The notes under the pieces were generated by a model, which was given only the letters and a program-made list of their open reading frames with translations, had not been told where the DNA came from and did no database searches. 13,242 nucleotides of DNA from Candidatus Omnitrophica bacterium UBA1562. GTDB taxonomy: Bacteria; Omnitrophota; Gorgyraeia; Gygaellales; Profunditerraquicolaceae. Within the stretch, counting starts at the first letter, position 1, and each line of letters opens with the position of its first letter. The stretch lies in assembly GCA_002322525.1 (NCBI GenBank), contig DCOU01000112.1:7896-21137 (forward strand), in the 5' to 3' direction. A program made the translations under genes and the position numbers. Shown piece by piece: positions 13,199-13,242 of the stretch.

Positions 13199-13242
13199 TT
13201 TTTCTCACATCTCCCAATACTACTATGTTAATTTTTGACTAT

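Noticed and set aside
13199..13242. Promoter or end of an upstream gene before proA
   Set aside because: The 44 bases hold only a loose GGGAG site and show no clear promoter or coding continuation.

Overview
Every gene I can support lies on the minus strand, so transcription runs from the right end of the window to the left. The DNA is moderately AT-rich and tightly packed: most junctions overlap by 4-65 bases or are only a few bases wide. The largest gap is 218 bases and is filled with inverted repeats. The gene set is bacterial. The layout, the small overlapping operons and the dense palindromic repeats resemble uncultured lineages such as Omnitrophota. That placement is an impression, because no rRNA or phylogenetic marker alignment is available here.

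Right part (13198 to 6058), housekeeping. proA (proline synthesis) overlaps nadD (NAD synthesis). After an 89-base repeat-filled gap come rpe (pentose phosphate epimerase), an alpha-D-phosphohexomutase, a PlsC-type acyltransferase and ispH (last step of the MEP isoprenoid pathway), each overlapping the next by 7-11 bases. A 218-base spacer made of hairpins separates ispH from rpsA (ribosomal protein S1, six S1 domains). The plsC-ispH-rpsA neighbourhood is a familiar bacterial arrangement.

Middle and left (5966 to 1). tyrS is followed after 3 bases by a Wzx/MATE-like polysaccharide flippase, a dolichyl-phosphate-mannose-synthase-like GT2 enzyme, a second GT2 enzyme with a membrane-spanning C-terminus, and a B12-binding-type radical SAM protein. 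The last gene is open to the left edge and lacks its 3' end. These four look like an envelope or surface-glycan module.

The most unusual content is repeats inside genes. At least five different palindromic or tandem repeat types are present, and several lie in coding sequence. About a dozen copies of a GGGGACTGTCCC-type palindrome are read in frame as GTVP or GLSP peptides in the radical SAM and GT2 genes. A separate 51-bp palindromic insertion in the same GT2 gene is flanked by GGTAAA direct repeats; removing it in silico restores a plausible uninterrupted sequence. A ~160-bp composite palindrome encodes the last 13 residues of IspH. A 7-bp tandem repeat lies inside rpe. The stop codons of four genes fall inside repeat elements. 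No transposase is present in the window, so any mobilising enzyme would have to act from elsewhere.
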